The notes under the pieces are model-generated. The model saw only the letters and a list, made by a program, of their open reading frames with translations. It made no database searches and was not told where the DNA came from. Source: Lucifuga dentata (Eukaryota; Chordata; Actinopteri; Ophidiiformes; Bythitidae). From it: a stretch of 64,000 bases of DNA. The translations under genes were made by a program, and so were the position numbers. The stretch lies in contig VXCM01005536.1 in assembly GCA_014773175.1 (NCBI GenBank), positions 1 through 64,000 on the forward strand, given 5' to 3'. This document shows positions 1 through 10,861 of the stretch, piece after piece (the first letter of the stretch is position 1; the number at the start of each line of letters is the position of its first letter).

Positions 1-779
1 AAAAAAAAAAAAAGCATGAGGCGGAGTTGCGAAGTTTGTTGATATAAAAGCAAGAAAAATGACGTGGGCGTATGCAGCAATGATATGCAGCTTTTGGGAG
101 AAAACATCCCATCTGCATTAAATTCTGCAAATATATTGACAAATCTTCACACTGAACGTGTGCAGTATGTAGGCGATGAAATCATAATTAATGTTAACTT
201 GTTCCTGGTTAAAGATAGAAAAACAAGGGCTTCATGCAACTAATTGCTCAGGTGTTTTAAAATGTAGAACCGCCTGAAGGTATACACAGATTGTAGTAAT
301 GATAAAACTGTAGTAATATTTAATACTGCAGGAACTTTTTCAGGACCTGAGGAATTTCCTGTTGTTTCGCAACAAAGAACCAGGACATATTCTGATACAT
401 GAACTACAATTCCTCGACCAGTTTAGCTCCTACTCCAGGGTAAGTACTCTCCAGTGGTTCAGGAACTGCTAGGTTGGCAAAAGCCATTTTTATCATGTTA
501 GCTTGTTTTTTGTAAAACAGCAACATGAGGAAAGCTGCATGAAATACAACAACCAAAGTGGCTCCTAATAGATGGACACGTCACTTGCTCTAATTTCCAT
601 ATTCTTCACAGTGCTTGAAGCATGATGGTAATGTAATAGTTCCTGCTCCAACTCTGGGTAAAATAGTGTTTACATCTGAACGTTGGGAAATGAACCTGGT
701 AACAAGCAATCTGTCAGCATCCATCCACCCTAACCTTCCTATGATGCTGGATATCACTCCATATAACAGGGACAGTGTG
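1..779. other. Non-coding stretch, presumed semaphorin intron
   Basis: AT-rich sequence starting with a short A run. I see no exon, RNA gene or intact repeat. An open frame of 60 codons at 615-797 runs into the LINE fragment that follows and has no independent support. Confidence 0.5.
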
Positions 780-1250
780 GAAAGAAAGGGCCCCTGACAT
801 CAGGTTCCTGGGAACACACACTGCAGAAGATCTCTCCTGGACTACCAACACCACCGCGACAGTCAAGAAGGCAGCAGCGACTGTACTTCCTGAGAATCCT
901 CAGGAAGTAGCTCCACGGAGCGTGTTCTGGCATACGGCGTCTCCGTCCGGTACACCAGCTGCTCAGGACAGGACAGCTCTGCAGAGAGTCATCAACACGG
1001 CTCAGAAGATCATTGGCTTCTCACTGTCCTCTTTAGAGGACATCTTCATCTCGCCGCCTCAGCTGAGCAACCACAGTTCTTAAAGACCCGCCCCATCCTG
1101 GACATCACCTGTCTAAGGCCTTCAATGCAGGAACAAACTGTTTCTATCTGAGAGCCATAATTCTATAAACTCTGTCAGACACTGAAAACTTTACTTTCAG
1201 CTGCACTTCCTGTATTTAGGGACGATGCAATTCAGTAAACCTGCAATATT
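780..1250 (+). mobile_element. Degraded LINE reverse-transcriptase C-terminus
   Basis: The translation contains FLGTHTAEDLSWTTNTT, then QQRLYFLRILRK in another frame, then AAQDRTALQRVINTAQKIIG and SLEDI. This order is typical of the C-terminal end of fish non-LTR retrotransposon polymerases of the L2/Rex/jockey-like group. The change of frame after VKK and a stop near 1083 show it is dead. Its 3' UTR seems to continue after an inserted block, at about 1775-1915. The exact clade cannot be fixed from this piece. Confidence 0.75.
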
Positions 1251-1317
1251 TTCTGTTGCTGAAGTTCATAACATACACGAAGACCTCAGAAGATTCTATA
1301 TATTTATATATCCATAT

Positions 1318-1460
1318 TTTGATGAAGATTCTCAGTCATCCAGGCGATAGAAAAGTTGTAGAAAACTCAGTCAGGTCACCTGGATTCACGTTTGTAATTC
1401 TGAAACGTTTCACCATCCATCCAAACAGCTTCATCAGTCAGAAATGAAAGCAAAGAAGGA
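1318..1460 (-). mobile_element. Penelope-like terminal repeat, inverted arm
   Basis: The reverse complement of this block matches 1608-1735: a hammerhead-like core, then a tail ending in ACTGAGTTTTCTACA and a TCATC end. The two arms are in opposite orientation with about 150 bp of AT-rich sequence between them. Terminal repeats of Penelope-like elements are often inverted and carry hammerhead motifs, so I assign it there by inference. No reverse transcriptase or GIY-YIG endonuclease remains nearby. Confidence 0.5.
1398..1443 (-). ncRNA. Hammerhead-ribozyme-like motif, copy 1
   Basis: On the minus strand the order is: stem I TTCTGA, core CTGATGA, AG, stem II CTGT, 8-nt loop, ATGG, T, GAA, a 2-bp stem III (AC/GT), T at the cleavage position, then TCAGAA closing stem I. 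Stem I pairs perfectly. Stem II here pairs through two G-U wobbles. Such a short stem III usually acts only as a dimer, so activity is uncertain. Confidence 0.55.
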
Positions 1461-1479
1461 GCTTTTTTTGTTGTTGATA

Positions 1480-1735
1480 AATTTTGATTTTGTTGTTAAA
1501 TTTGTTCATTGTTTTAAATTTGAATGATGCAATTCACATCACACATTATACTAAATATTTGAATAATATCTGTTTGATTTGAATTGAAGGTTAGTTACTG
1601 TAGCTACTGGAGGTTTAACATCCTTCTTTGCTTTCATTTCTGACTGATGAAGCCATTTGGATGGATGGTGAAACGTTTCAGAATTAAAAGCTTGAATCCA
1701 GTTGACCTGACTGAGTTTTCTACAGCTTATATATG
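1480..1735 (+). mobile_element. Penelope-like terminal repeat, direct arm
   Basis: This aligns by eye with 30410-30695 along its length: a shared TTTAAATTTGAAT start, AATTCACATCAC, TTGAATTGAA, then the hammerhead core and GACTGAGTTTTC. It lies between the two parts of a LINE 3' region, so it probably inserted into that LINE. Confidence 0.5.
1638..1683 (+). ncRNA. Hammerhead-ribozyme-like motif, copy 2
   Basis: Stem I is TTCTGA with TCAGAA. The conserved core is CTGATGA and GAAA. Stem II is CCAT with ATGG around the loop TTGGATGG. Stem III is AC/GT with no loop. The predicted cleavage position is after T1677. All core residues expected for a hammerhead (CUGANGA, GAAA, UH) are present. Confidence 0.6.
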
Positions 1736-1774
1736 CATATGTTTTTTAGACTTTTTATCTACATATTTACCATC

Positions 1775-1915
1775 AGAGAAATTTTGATCTCCCTGTTTGA
1801 TTATGTGGTTGCACACTTTGATTTTGTTTGATTATGTGTAAATGCACCGTCGAAGATCGTTACAAATTTCATTGTACTCCGTGCAATGACAATAAAGGCA
1901 TTCTGATTCTGAAAG
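1775..1915 (+). mobile_element. LINE 3' terminus with polyadenylation end
   Basis: The block ends with TTTCATTGTACTCC and CAATGACAATAAAGGCATTC. This is the kind of 3' end carried by many teleost LINEs, including an AATAAA-type signal. It is probably the continuation of the LINE at 780-1250, split by the Penelope-like insertion. Confidence 0.55.
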
Positions 1916-4104
1916 AACGTGGCATCACTTCCTGTTTTGGCCTAAAACATTAGCACTGAAAATAAAACACTTCAGTAAATTAGTTGCACATGAGCATAAT
2001 GTTGCAGGAGAAGAACTGCTGGTTGTTTCTTCCACCGCTTGGCCCTGGAAGCTTATTTAACAAACTGTTCCTTCAAACTTTATGTCGCTCCATTCCTCAC
2101 CGTGAACCGTCTCGCTCTGTCTTTTATTTCCTCCCTGAAAGATGAAACATAGAATGGCAAAAAGGTGGGAGCAGACAAGTCCAAGTAAAACCTGATCCTC
2201 TATGTAGCCCCTGAGAGAGACTTTGGACAACTCAGAGTTTAGGAGCACATAAGAGTGAAATCCTAACCCAGCTTCTGCCTGTCTCACTTCCTGTCTCTGC
2301 GTCCCCTTTCTCTGTCTCACCCTCCCTCTGTCAGAATGGTTCATCTTGGACTCCAGGCCCGTTTGTCTTCTCACAGAAAGAAAATGCAAAGTAGGCTGCT
2401 CCGAAACTCTGGGAAACACCACAGGACATCCCCGGGGGGGAAATTAAACACGGTCGCTAAGATCTACAGAGTAAAGTGGCAATAAAGTATTCATTAAGCC
2501 GCGCTGAAGAGCTAAGCAGGAAAGCAAGCAACCGAGTTAAGAAGCCAAACAGGGGCTTAGCAGACATAGTAACACCACCCCTTGTCTTAAGAGTTACAAA
2601 ACAACAAGTGCGCCTACATCTCGTCCCGACAAGCCGAGGGATCAGAGAATCACAGGAGGTAAAGAGGTGGAGTGAGTGATTGGACAAAACGAACAACAGC
2701 GGAGCGTTACTGCATCGTTTCAGCAAAATTTCCCCTCGATGCTCCAAATCCTTCCTGCTTTCATATTCCAACACATTCCCCGCAGCATTCCAGCCTGGAG
2801 CAGAGGATGTAAACAATTCCCTCCGGTCCTCTTGACTTTCATTTTCCCTCCATCCGAGAACCTCATTTTTCACCTCCATTCTAAACCGCTGTCTACCCTT
2901 TGCAGCTCCTCGGACCTGGACTGGAGAATCTATAGGCAGCACAGAGACAGGCCTGCGGGACGCTGGGCGCTGCATTCATTGACAAAAAAGGCCTGATGCC
3001 AGTTTGACGCCCACCCCCAGGTCTCCCAGAGTGTGAATGAACTTCTGTGAATAAGACGCAAACCTACACAAACGCCCCTGCAGCTATAGGACCTTCACAG
3101 CAGGAGGAGTGTGTGGGCGACACCAAACAACAACAACAACAAGGGGAAATGCATGACCGAGTCTCTTTTTCACTCCTTCACCAATAAAGAAGAGGCACAA
3201 CTGCAGGAGGGGGCATGAAAGGATGGGTCGTTGACAAAAACGGCCTTTTGGGGGGGGNACCGCCGGCCTCAATGAATGCAAAGAAGAGTCCATCCCCACA
3301 TGTTATAATTAACACCTACTCCACCAACATGCAGGAGACAGCAATAGGGAAATCTCCAAAATCAGCATTTCAAAACCCACTCCACTACAAAAGCATCAAA
3401 GTGCAGGCATTGTGTTCTGCCTGAGCGCTCTTATGGAGCAACTCTTCTCTGCGTCTTCCAAACTGCCTCATTTCCCCTTACTGTGGTGGAACAGTGTACG
3501 ACCTCGCCACCGAGCTGATGAGGAGGTGGAAAGCAGGGAGCAAACAGGCAGAGAGGGTCGTGTTGGAGGACTGAGAGAACTGCTGACTGCAGTTTACTCT
3601 TTAAAAAAAAGCTTGAGTGAACTTAAAAGTGATGAAATAATCAGCGCAGCCTCAGTTTCTGCATTCTGAACCGCTTTCAAACAAAACATGGACCAGTCTA
3701 CTTCCTGGATGTTCACTGCAAAACTGAATGGTAGCATTTGAATTTTGATTCTCAATATCACATCCTGCAGAAATACATTTTTCAACCTATTTTGTGTTTC
3801 AAATTTTTAGAAACTATATTAATATTAAATGGCCAAACTACACCAGTTCAAACCCTGATAAATCTGTTTGATCCCTAATCATTTGCATTAGCAGCAGCTT
3901 GACAAATTGTCAATAAGAGCTGACATTGAGCATTTTATTTATGCATATATTTCTCCACAATAATCATATATAACTGTATTTGAACATATTCAATCATACT
4001 TTGAAAATATTTCATCCACGTCAAATCTGTGTCAGATTGTGGTTCAGTAAGAATCATCTACAGAATGTCTGGATACTCAGCAGTCATAAGAGCTGCAGTT
4101 AGTA
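1916..4104. other. Non-coding stretch, presumed intron
   Basis: No recognised gene. A 172-codon minus-strand frame at 2457-2975 overlaps two plus-strand frames and matches no family I know. A single N at 3258 follows a G run. Confidence 0.5.
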
Positions 4105-4390
4105 CGTTTATATGCAACATGAGTAAGATGAATGGAATAAATAGGATTCTGCAGCTCGAACATACATGACATATCAGCATACGAGGAGGCAGCTTACTGT
4201 GATTATGTTTACACGCCTGAATAAATCAATTCATAATCGCATAATCTCGGCCTGTTTCTCAGAGTAAGCATCCTCAGATTTACGTTAATTTCCATCTAAT
4301 TAAGGTGTATACATGACATTTAAAAGGCATGTATTGGCTTAATCCAAGTGTAGGCAAGGCTTTAGCATGTATGTAAACATGCTGAATTAG
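4105..4390. mobile_element. Old MITE-like repeat (family M, copy 1)
   Basis: It shares the string CTGAATAAATC, then ATAATC, a later TTAATCC-type motif and AGCATGTATGTAAA with diverged blocks at 6590-6845 and 23500-23730. It also contains inverted copies of a GTTTACA motif. This suggests an old inverted-repeat element; boundaries are approximate. Confidence 0.35.
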
Positions 4391-5595
4391 CTTCCACCTG
4401 CTGCTCATTTAAATCCAACACAGGCCGATGTGCGATCAAATAAATATAATTTTTAAAAAATGAATCACACTGGAACACTTCTTAGCCTTTTGAGTTGTTT
4501 CCATTTAAATAAAATTACAAAGGCTGTAACTGCCATGAGATCATGAAATGATGCTAGCAATGCTTCTTTCTTTTCCCATAATTCACAGCGTGCACACACG
4601 TTTGTACATGTGATGCAACCTGGTTTTCACTGCACTAACCTTTATAAATTATAAATTTACACTGAAAAGCAAAGAGCAGTCATCTTTTTAGACAAGTTAT
4701 TAATGAAATAGAGTTCAGCATGCTGTAAGCTTGTTATTTTAAATACATACATTAATATGTGCAACGCCTCAGCTAATGCATTATTATATTAATGTACAGT
4801 TTGTCCATCACAGCATACTTACAGCATGCAGGCTAAGGTCTTGTGTGATCTGCTAAACGACATAATTTGTTTCATCCCTCTGACTGAAGGTGTCTTTAGG
4901 CTTCAGAGGAGAGATCGTATCAAAGCCTCAGCACGGAGACACGGAGACACGGAGACATGTATGAAACTCAACACGCCTCTGACAGCAGGTGAGAAATTAC
5001 GTTGAAGGTCAGAAGGGAGCAGTGGCCTTGACCTTCCCAGCCAGGGTCATGCTCTCCCATTTGACCTTTCCATATAGTTAACCTCTTCTACACATGCATG
5101 GAGACACTTTTCATTTTCTCCAGTTTATGTCATAACACAGACACAAACTGCTGCACTTTTACATTAAAGGCTCCAGGGCTATGGTCTTATTCAGAGGGAT
5201 TTACAATATTTATTCCAATATCAACAAAGTAATAGTCAACCAGTAGTCAAGAGAGCAAAAATCAGAGCTCCCAATATGCAGTACAGAAAGACCATGTCAG
5301 AGATCAGAGTTACAGCAGTATAATTAACATCCAGGCTGAGACGCTGGATAGGACGTCTTCTGAGATCAACTGGAAGAATCAGGAGCCAAGAGAGCCGACA
5401 GGATAGCTACTGCAACACAAACGATGAATGGACTCCACGCTTCAGACTGGAGCGAGGTCGCTAAATAACCAGGAAGCCGGAAGGGAGATGCACCAATAAG
5501 ATTTTGTTTACACCTGGACCTGGAGTGAAGACGGGGGGTAGATGCCAACCTCCAAGATCATCAAAGTCTGGTTTGTCAAATGGCAAACTCAATGT
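4391..5595. other. Non-coding stretch, presumed intron
   Basis: AT-rich. At about 4934-4957 a 9-bp unit (GGAGACACG) repeats about three times. No exon was recognised. Confidence 0.5.
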
Positions 5596-6292
5596 CAGTC
5601 ATCCTCAAAGTCTGGACTCCAGTCTGGATCCAGACTGAACCACAACTGTCTCCGGACTCTGAACAAATTATATTTTCATACGTATTATTTGTTTTATCTG
5701 TGAGACATTGCTGTGACGCAACGAGTCAAAATTCTCTGCTTTCTCCCGCGGAGAAAGTGAAACCAAATGTCCGACTGCTCCAGTATCTGTGTGAGAATGT
5801 CTGCTCTGCTTTGGTTTGGTCCAATCACATCCAGCGTCCCGTCATCTCCATGACAACGATGGGTTGACATGGCGTTGGGCCCATTGAAAGTTGACACAGA
5901 ATTGATAGCGCAGCTAGTTTCATCTGCCCCCCTCNAAAAAAAAAAAAAATTCACAGTAAAAATTAGGATCCCAATCCGACCCTGGCTTGACTGCCTTTAA
6001 TAAACAGACCGTTGTCCGTCCATCCATCCATCCTCCACTTATCTGGGTCCGGCTCCAAGTGGCAGCAGACTAAGCAGCCCAGTCCACACTTCCTGTCCCT
6101 GGCCAGGCCCTCTAACTCCTCCTGGGGGACTCTGAGGTGTTCCCAGGTCAGCCGGGAGATATAATCCCTGCAGCATGTCCTGGGTCTTCCCTGGGACCTC
6201 TTCCCAGTTGGACGTGCCTGGGAGACGACCAGCAGGCCGTTGTCTTATTGAAAATTGGACTGTGGACCTTTAAGATTTGTATTTGAATATCT
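5596..6292 (+). mobile_element. hAT-like MITE, family C, copy 1
   Basis: It begins CAGTCATCCTCAAAGTCTGG and ends near TAAGATTTGTATTTGA, in common with 10169-10612 and 55341-56000. The start resembles the CAG(T/G)G-type ends of hAT transposons, but no target-site duplication was found, so the class is inferred. A homopolymer gap (N at 5935) and a nested LINE fragment (6017-6236) interrupt it. Confidence 0.6.
6017..6236 (-). mobile_element. 5'-truncated LINE fragment nested in family C
   Basis: The minus-strand translation reads RDYISRLTWEHL, then VPQEELEGLARDRK, then PDPDKWRMDGW. This is the C-terminal end of a fish non-LTR retrotransposon, and the 3' tail is a TCCA/TGGA repeat. The 8-bp direct repeat CCGTTGTC flanks it at 6009-6016 and 6237-6244, a target-site duplication that fixes both ends. 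It is therefore younger than the host MITE. Confidence 0.75.
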
Positions 6293-6347
6293 CTGGGCTA
6301 GTGGCTTTGAATTTGATAGGAGGGACTGTAGACAGCCCATAGAGGGA

Positions 6348-6350
<3 letters not shown>

Positions 6351-6380
<30 letters not shown>
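6351..6380. repeat. (TG)n microsatellite
   Basis: Uninterrupted TG dinucleotides, followed by a short GGT-rich run. Confidence 0.95.
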
Positions 6381-6381
<1 letters not shown>

Positions 6382-6589
6382 TGTGATGGTGGTGGTGGAT
6401 GCTATGGGAGAATCTGCAGAGTTTGAAGCGCAGACAGGAGATGACTAATCCTTGAATATGGTGCATGATTTCATGCAGCAATTATTAAGTGCAGCAGATC
6501 TAAGAGAGCACAATTTTGTCTGATTGGCTGAAGGATGAAGGAGTCAAACCCTGTGAATATGTCTAATTTTTGTCTGTACACAAAAAAAT

Positions 6590-6845
6590 ACAACTCAGAC
6601 GTGTACATGGATGGAATTATTAGGATTCCATTAATAGCATGTGGAGAGTCCAACAGGTGAGGAAATGCATGGAGGCGGCTTATTCCAATTAGCTGTACAT
6701 GCTTGAGTAAATCAATCTATAATCACATAATCTAGATCTGTCACTCAGAATAGGCATGCAATTATGCTGATTTCAATCTTATGATGTTTGAAAAAAAAAA
6801 ATCTGAGTATAACTGAAGTTTTAGCATGCATGTAAAAGTACTGAT
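6590..6845. mobile_element. Old MITE-like repeat (family M, copy 2)
   Basis: It contains TTGAGTAAATCAATCTATAA and AATCACATAATCTAGA, matching the order of motifs at 4105-4390. The ends carry GTACATGG and GCATGCATGTAAAA, roughly inverted. Confidence 0.35.
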
Positions 6846-7795
6846 TGAATTCATGAACATTCATTTTTCCACAACTTTTTTTCAAAAATCCCACTTCTTC
6901 CTCTCTCCGTCTCTATCCCGACTCCATTATTATTAAGTAATTCACTAAAAAAGGACACTTCAGCAGTTTTGAAAAGGAGATGATTGCAGCATATCGCATT
7001 CTGAAACCTTTATAAAATCTGATCTGGATCCATGAACTCACCTAATCCGTCTGAAGCATTATTCTACCTGGCACCTTAATCTGCTGCAGGAGAAGCATTA
7101 GCGCTGAGAACATGCAGGCTTCAGGCCAGCGGCAGCACAGACAAAGCCGTCTGAGCCTCAACCCGTTCATCCAGTCCTCACTAATGCTCTGTTTTCACCA
7201 CTCAGAAAAGACAAAATCCCACAGGAAGTCTTAGTTATGCCACCTAGAAAAAGACCCAACCTTGACACCTGGCAGGTGTGCTAGATACCCGGTCCCTGCC
7301 CCACATTAACCGGGTTCCAGCAAGACATGAAGCCTGGGAACGCTCCATCATTCTCTGGTAACCGTTTCCTGAACAAAAGTAAAATACAGCAACAAAAGAT
7401 GGTGACTGACAGTTTTCTCTACATCAGTGAACAAAGTTTCATGAAGTTTAATTATGTTTGACAGCTTTCCTGAAATGTGACTGACATGGTTTCCAGTTCC
7501 CATATTGAGAGAAAAGGCCTTTTGTGATTACAGGAAATAACCAAATATACTGTCTTATTACTTGGATTTAACATGTGCAATCATTTACTGCTCCAACATG
7601 TTTGGCCATATTGTGCTTAGATGCAAAAGACATAATTGCATCGGCTCTGCTCTGTTTGTAATGGCTGCTCCGATTCTGTGTTTTCAGTCAATTGATGTGA
7701 AACTGAAAAAGTGCGGTAAATAAAAACACATGGGATGAGACGCTGGTGGGGAGAAAGTGATTCACAGCATCGAGACAATTTGGCTGGTATTTTCC
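6846..7795. other. Non-coding stretch, presumed intron
   Basis: No feature recognised. Confidence 0.5.
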
Positions 7796-7986
7796 AGTAA
7801 CTTTTTTCACAAAATTGTACTTTACTGAGTACTTTTATTGCAGGATACTTTTAACTTATACTTGAGTATATTTATGAAGAAAAACATGTACTTTTACTCC
7901 GTTACATTTGGTCGCACTCTTTGCGTTACTCTTTTATTAATTACAAACATCGCTCCGACGCAACGAGTCAAAATTCTCCGCTTTCN

Positions 7987-8032
<46 letters not shown>
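7987..8032. repeat. (TG)n microsatellite beside gap
   Basis: It directly follows the N at 7986. The other hAT copy has a short CA run at the same place plus about 60 bp that is absent here, so sequence is probably lost in the gap. Confidence 0.9.
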
Positions 8033-8034
<2 letters not shown>

Positions 8035-8081
8035 CGCTTTGGTCCAATCACATTTAGCGTCCCGTCATCTCCATGACAACA

Positions 8082-8526
8082 ATAGGTGGGCCGGCAGGTA
8101 CCTTTGCATATAATATAATATGAATTAAAATGAACTTAAACGAAGCAAACACGATTTTTTTCTTTCATAATTTTCTTGGCGCTTAGATGAAAAATGGATT
8201 CTAAAAAGAGAAAGGCTGGCGCGGAGAAACAGCGACAATTACGGAATTATTCGTCCCTGGCATCATTGGCATTTCTGTCTGGCCATATTCACCCCCTCCA
8301 CCGNATAGGTGGGCCGGCAGGTACCTTTGCATATAATATAATATGAATTAAAATGAACTTAAACGAAGCAAACACGATTTTTTTCTTTCATAATTTTCTT
8401 GGCGCTTAGATGAAAAATGGATTCTAAAAAGAGAAAGGCTGGCGCGGAGAAACAGCGACAATTACGGAATTATTCGTCCCTGGCATCATTGGCATTTCTG
8501 TCTGGCCATATTCACCCCCTCCACCG
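8082..8526. repeat. False tandem duplication around gap (222 bp)
   Basis: 8082-8303 and 8305-8526 are identical and separated only by the N at 8304. The homologous element at 24.5 kb has one copy. This is best explained as two contig ends placed side by side without merging. Confidence 0.85.
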
Positions 8527-8584
8527 GCCACAAAGTCTACTAACACCAACAGCTACACAATACGTTACGTCTTTGTCTTCCTAA
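8417..8584 (+). CDS. hAT transposase N-terminal remnant (55 codons)
   Basis: The frame starts MDSKKRKAGAEKQRQLR, continues NYSSLASLAFLSG and ends QYVTSLSS followed by a stop. A start rich in K and R with a SGAEKRK-like motif is typical of hAT proteins related to ZMYM1/TTF-type transposases; this is family knowledge, and no zinc finger or DDE core is present. The same 55 residues are encoded on the minus strand at 25101-25268. The first part also appears at 8194-8303, inside the duplicated assembly block. A 3' AG and a GGTAAGC further on could be splice signals of the ancestral gene. It is probably a non-functional leftover in a MITE. Confidence 0.5.
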   Translation: MDSKKRKAGAEKQRQLRNYSSLASLAFLSGHIHPLHRPQSLLTPTATQYVTSLSS

Positions 8585-9068
8585 AAATGTGACATTTCAG
8601 CTTCTAAGAATCAACATGGAACCTGAGGAAACGTGGCGGTAAGCTACAGCGTTAGCTACTTAACTAGCTGCTGCTGCTAATGCTAACTCAAGTTTTCCTG
8701 TTCTATTGTGAGTAAATTCATGAAGCTAACCTAGCTAACTGTCTTGGGGCCAGAATTGTCATAATTTGTTATGTGGTAAATATCTGATTTATTACTGTCT
8801 ACTGTTTCTTTATATGATATGATTTGGATTGTATTAGAAGCTACATGTAGCTACTTTGCATTTGTTTTCCTCAGAGGAGCACTTTATAGCTTGTTGATTC
8901 TTCTAAAGAATAAGCTTGATCAAAGTTACTCACTACTCAAGTAATCTTTTTTAATAGATACTTTCTTACTCTCACTCAAGTCATTAGTTTGGTGACTACT
9001 CTTACTTGTACTTGAGTTACTATTATCCTAAAGTAACAATACTTTTACTGGCTACTCTACCACCTCTG

Positions 9069-10168
9069 CAACGACGTGTCTGTGAAAGACAAGCTGGACA
9101 TCACTGGGTCCACGCTGTTTTTCAGAGAAGATTTCGGTTTCAGCGGAGGCAAGGCGGCGGCACAGAGCTCGTAACCTGACTCAGGAGGCTCTTTCAAAGG
9201 TGAAACCCTGACCAAAACCTGAACGCCGCACATCAACGCAACATATCCACCTTTCTGCAAGATGCTAAAAGAGAGCGCTGCCATGCCAGGAATCCCAAAC
9301 TCTCTGCCGCTATGCATCTGCTGCTGTTCCCATCATGCAGCAGAGGGAAATGCACCAGGAAAGTGAGCATTCAAAGATGAGTTCAACTATGTTTAGACAG
9401 CATGCTGTCACCTTCGCTTTCCCCTGCCAGAACAAAATCAGCTAACACACACACACTGAAGACACTTTAAAACGACACAACAGGAGCACAGGAGATATTA
9501 TCAATACAGGCAGAAACCTTTGGCCACATGTTGGGGAAAGAGAATCCAGAGAAAAACACCAATACCACTTCCTGTTTTATCAGACATAAGACCACCCAAG
9601 CAGCCTGTGATTCACTTTCAGCCTCGTGGTCATATGGCACGCGGCTCATCAACAACGAGGTGCCAAGTTGCTGTATTCTATAACAGTGACACCCTGCACT
9701 ACAATGACTCCGATTCATGGACCGTCATAAAGAAACGCTTGTGTGCGTTTAATAACCATGGGAAGGAAGAGTAAAACAGGTATGCCAGGAGCGTTAGCAG
9801 ACGATGCTAACGGTTGGCTGAAACGCTCTGAAACGACACGGTGACCGCCGTTTTCTTTGCAGAGGGAAACTGTGAATATCAGAGCGGGACATGAGACACT
9901 GCTGGGGACATGTCTCGCTGAAAGGCTCCAATCCTGATCTTATTGGAGGAATATCACACACACACACACACAGCATGGTCCTTTAAATGTAAATGCACCT
10001 GTCATTAACATTACATCAGAAATATTCTTCAGTGAGTACTTCTACTCTTGATACTAGAATAAATTCTGCTGCTGTACTTTTATTAAGTAGATTTTTGAAA
10101 GCAGTATTTTACTTGTGACTTTTTTTTATTTTGTATTATGATTTTTTAATTAAGTAAATGATTTAAGG
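9069..10168. other. Non-coding stretch, presumed intron
   Basis: It holds a CA run at 9955-9971. Overlapping open frames at 9057-9317 (minus) and 9520-9774 (plus) show no family signature. No semaphorin exon was found here. Confidence 0.5.
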
Positions 10169-10612
10169 CAGTCATCCTCAAAGTCCAGACCACAGCTGTC
10201 TCCGGACTCTGAGCAAATTCTACTCTTTATGTGTGTTAACTGTATTATCTGCGAGACATCGCTGTGACGCAACGAGTCAAAATTCTCCGTTTTGTGGAGT
10301 GAAACCAAACGTCTGACTGCTCCAGTATCTGCATGAGAACGTCTGCTCTGCTTTGGGTTGGTCCAATCACATCCAGCACCCCATCATCTCCATGACAACG
10401 ATGGGTTGACATGGTGCTGGGCTCATTGAGAGTTGGTAGCGCAGATTGAGAGTCGATAGCACAGCTAGTTTCGCAAGCCTCCCCCCCACCTTAAATTCCT
10501 GATAAAAATTAGGATCCCAATTCCACCTTAACAAACGGACCTTTATTTTACTGAAAATTGGACTGTGGAACTTTAAGATTTGTATTTGAGTATCTCCGAG
10601 TTCAGGACTTCT
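10169..10612 (+). mobile_element. hAT-like MITE, family C, copy 2
   Basis: It starts CAGTCATCCTCAAAGTCCAG and contains GACGCAACGAGTCAAAATTC, GGTCCAATCACATCCAGC and CATCTCCATGACAACGATGG. It ends with TTAAGATTTGTATTTGAG. Unlike copy 1 it has no LINE inside. The right border is approximate. Confidence 0.6.
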
Positions 10613-10666
10613 GCAAATGAGAAATGTAATTTCTCTCCCCAAAGCTTGGAGAACTGTTGGTAGCCT

Positions 10667-10667
<1 letters not shown>

Positions 10668-10709
<42 letters not shown>
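10668..10709. repeat. (CA)n microsatellite
   Basis: Uninterrupted CA run of about 21 units. Confidence 0.95.
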
Positions 10710-10712
<3 letters not shown>

Positions 10713-10822
10713 TCCCTCCCTGCTGTAAGTCATGTGCTCCACTATGGAGGATTAACAATGTTTCTGGAACACTGAGCTCAAACTACAGCTTTACTTCAAC
10801 ATGCACCATCTTCTCTGCACCC

Positions 10823-10824
<2 letters not shown>

Positions 10825-10861
<37 letters not shown>
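10825..10861. repeat. (TG)n microsatellite
   Basis: Uninterrupted TG run. Confidence 0.95.

Larger units (their letters stand above)
7796..9068 (+). mobile_element. Tol2-like hAT MITE, copy 1, left end missing
   Basis: This is homologous over its whole length, in inverse orientation, to 24530-25727. The right end is CTACTCTACCACCTCTG, the inverse of the CAGAGGTG start typical of Tol2-group hAT elements. About 47 bp of the left terminus is missing, so no target-site duplication can be read. It includes a TG microsatellite, two N gaps and a 222-bp artefactual duplication, so the true length is about 1.05 kb. It keeps a 55-codon frame at 8417-8584. Confidence 0.8.

Noticed and set aside
2457..2975. 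172-codon minus-strand open frame
   Set aside because: It overlaps two plus-strand frames, shows no domain or splice signals I recognise, and has mixed composition with no codon pattern.
9057..9317. 86-codon minus-strand frame, considered as a possible second semaphorin exon
   Set aside because: No sema-domain residues (such as DEDHDRMYVGSKD-like) and no fitting splice signals; it partly overlaps a transposon end.
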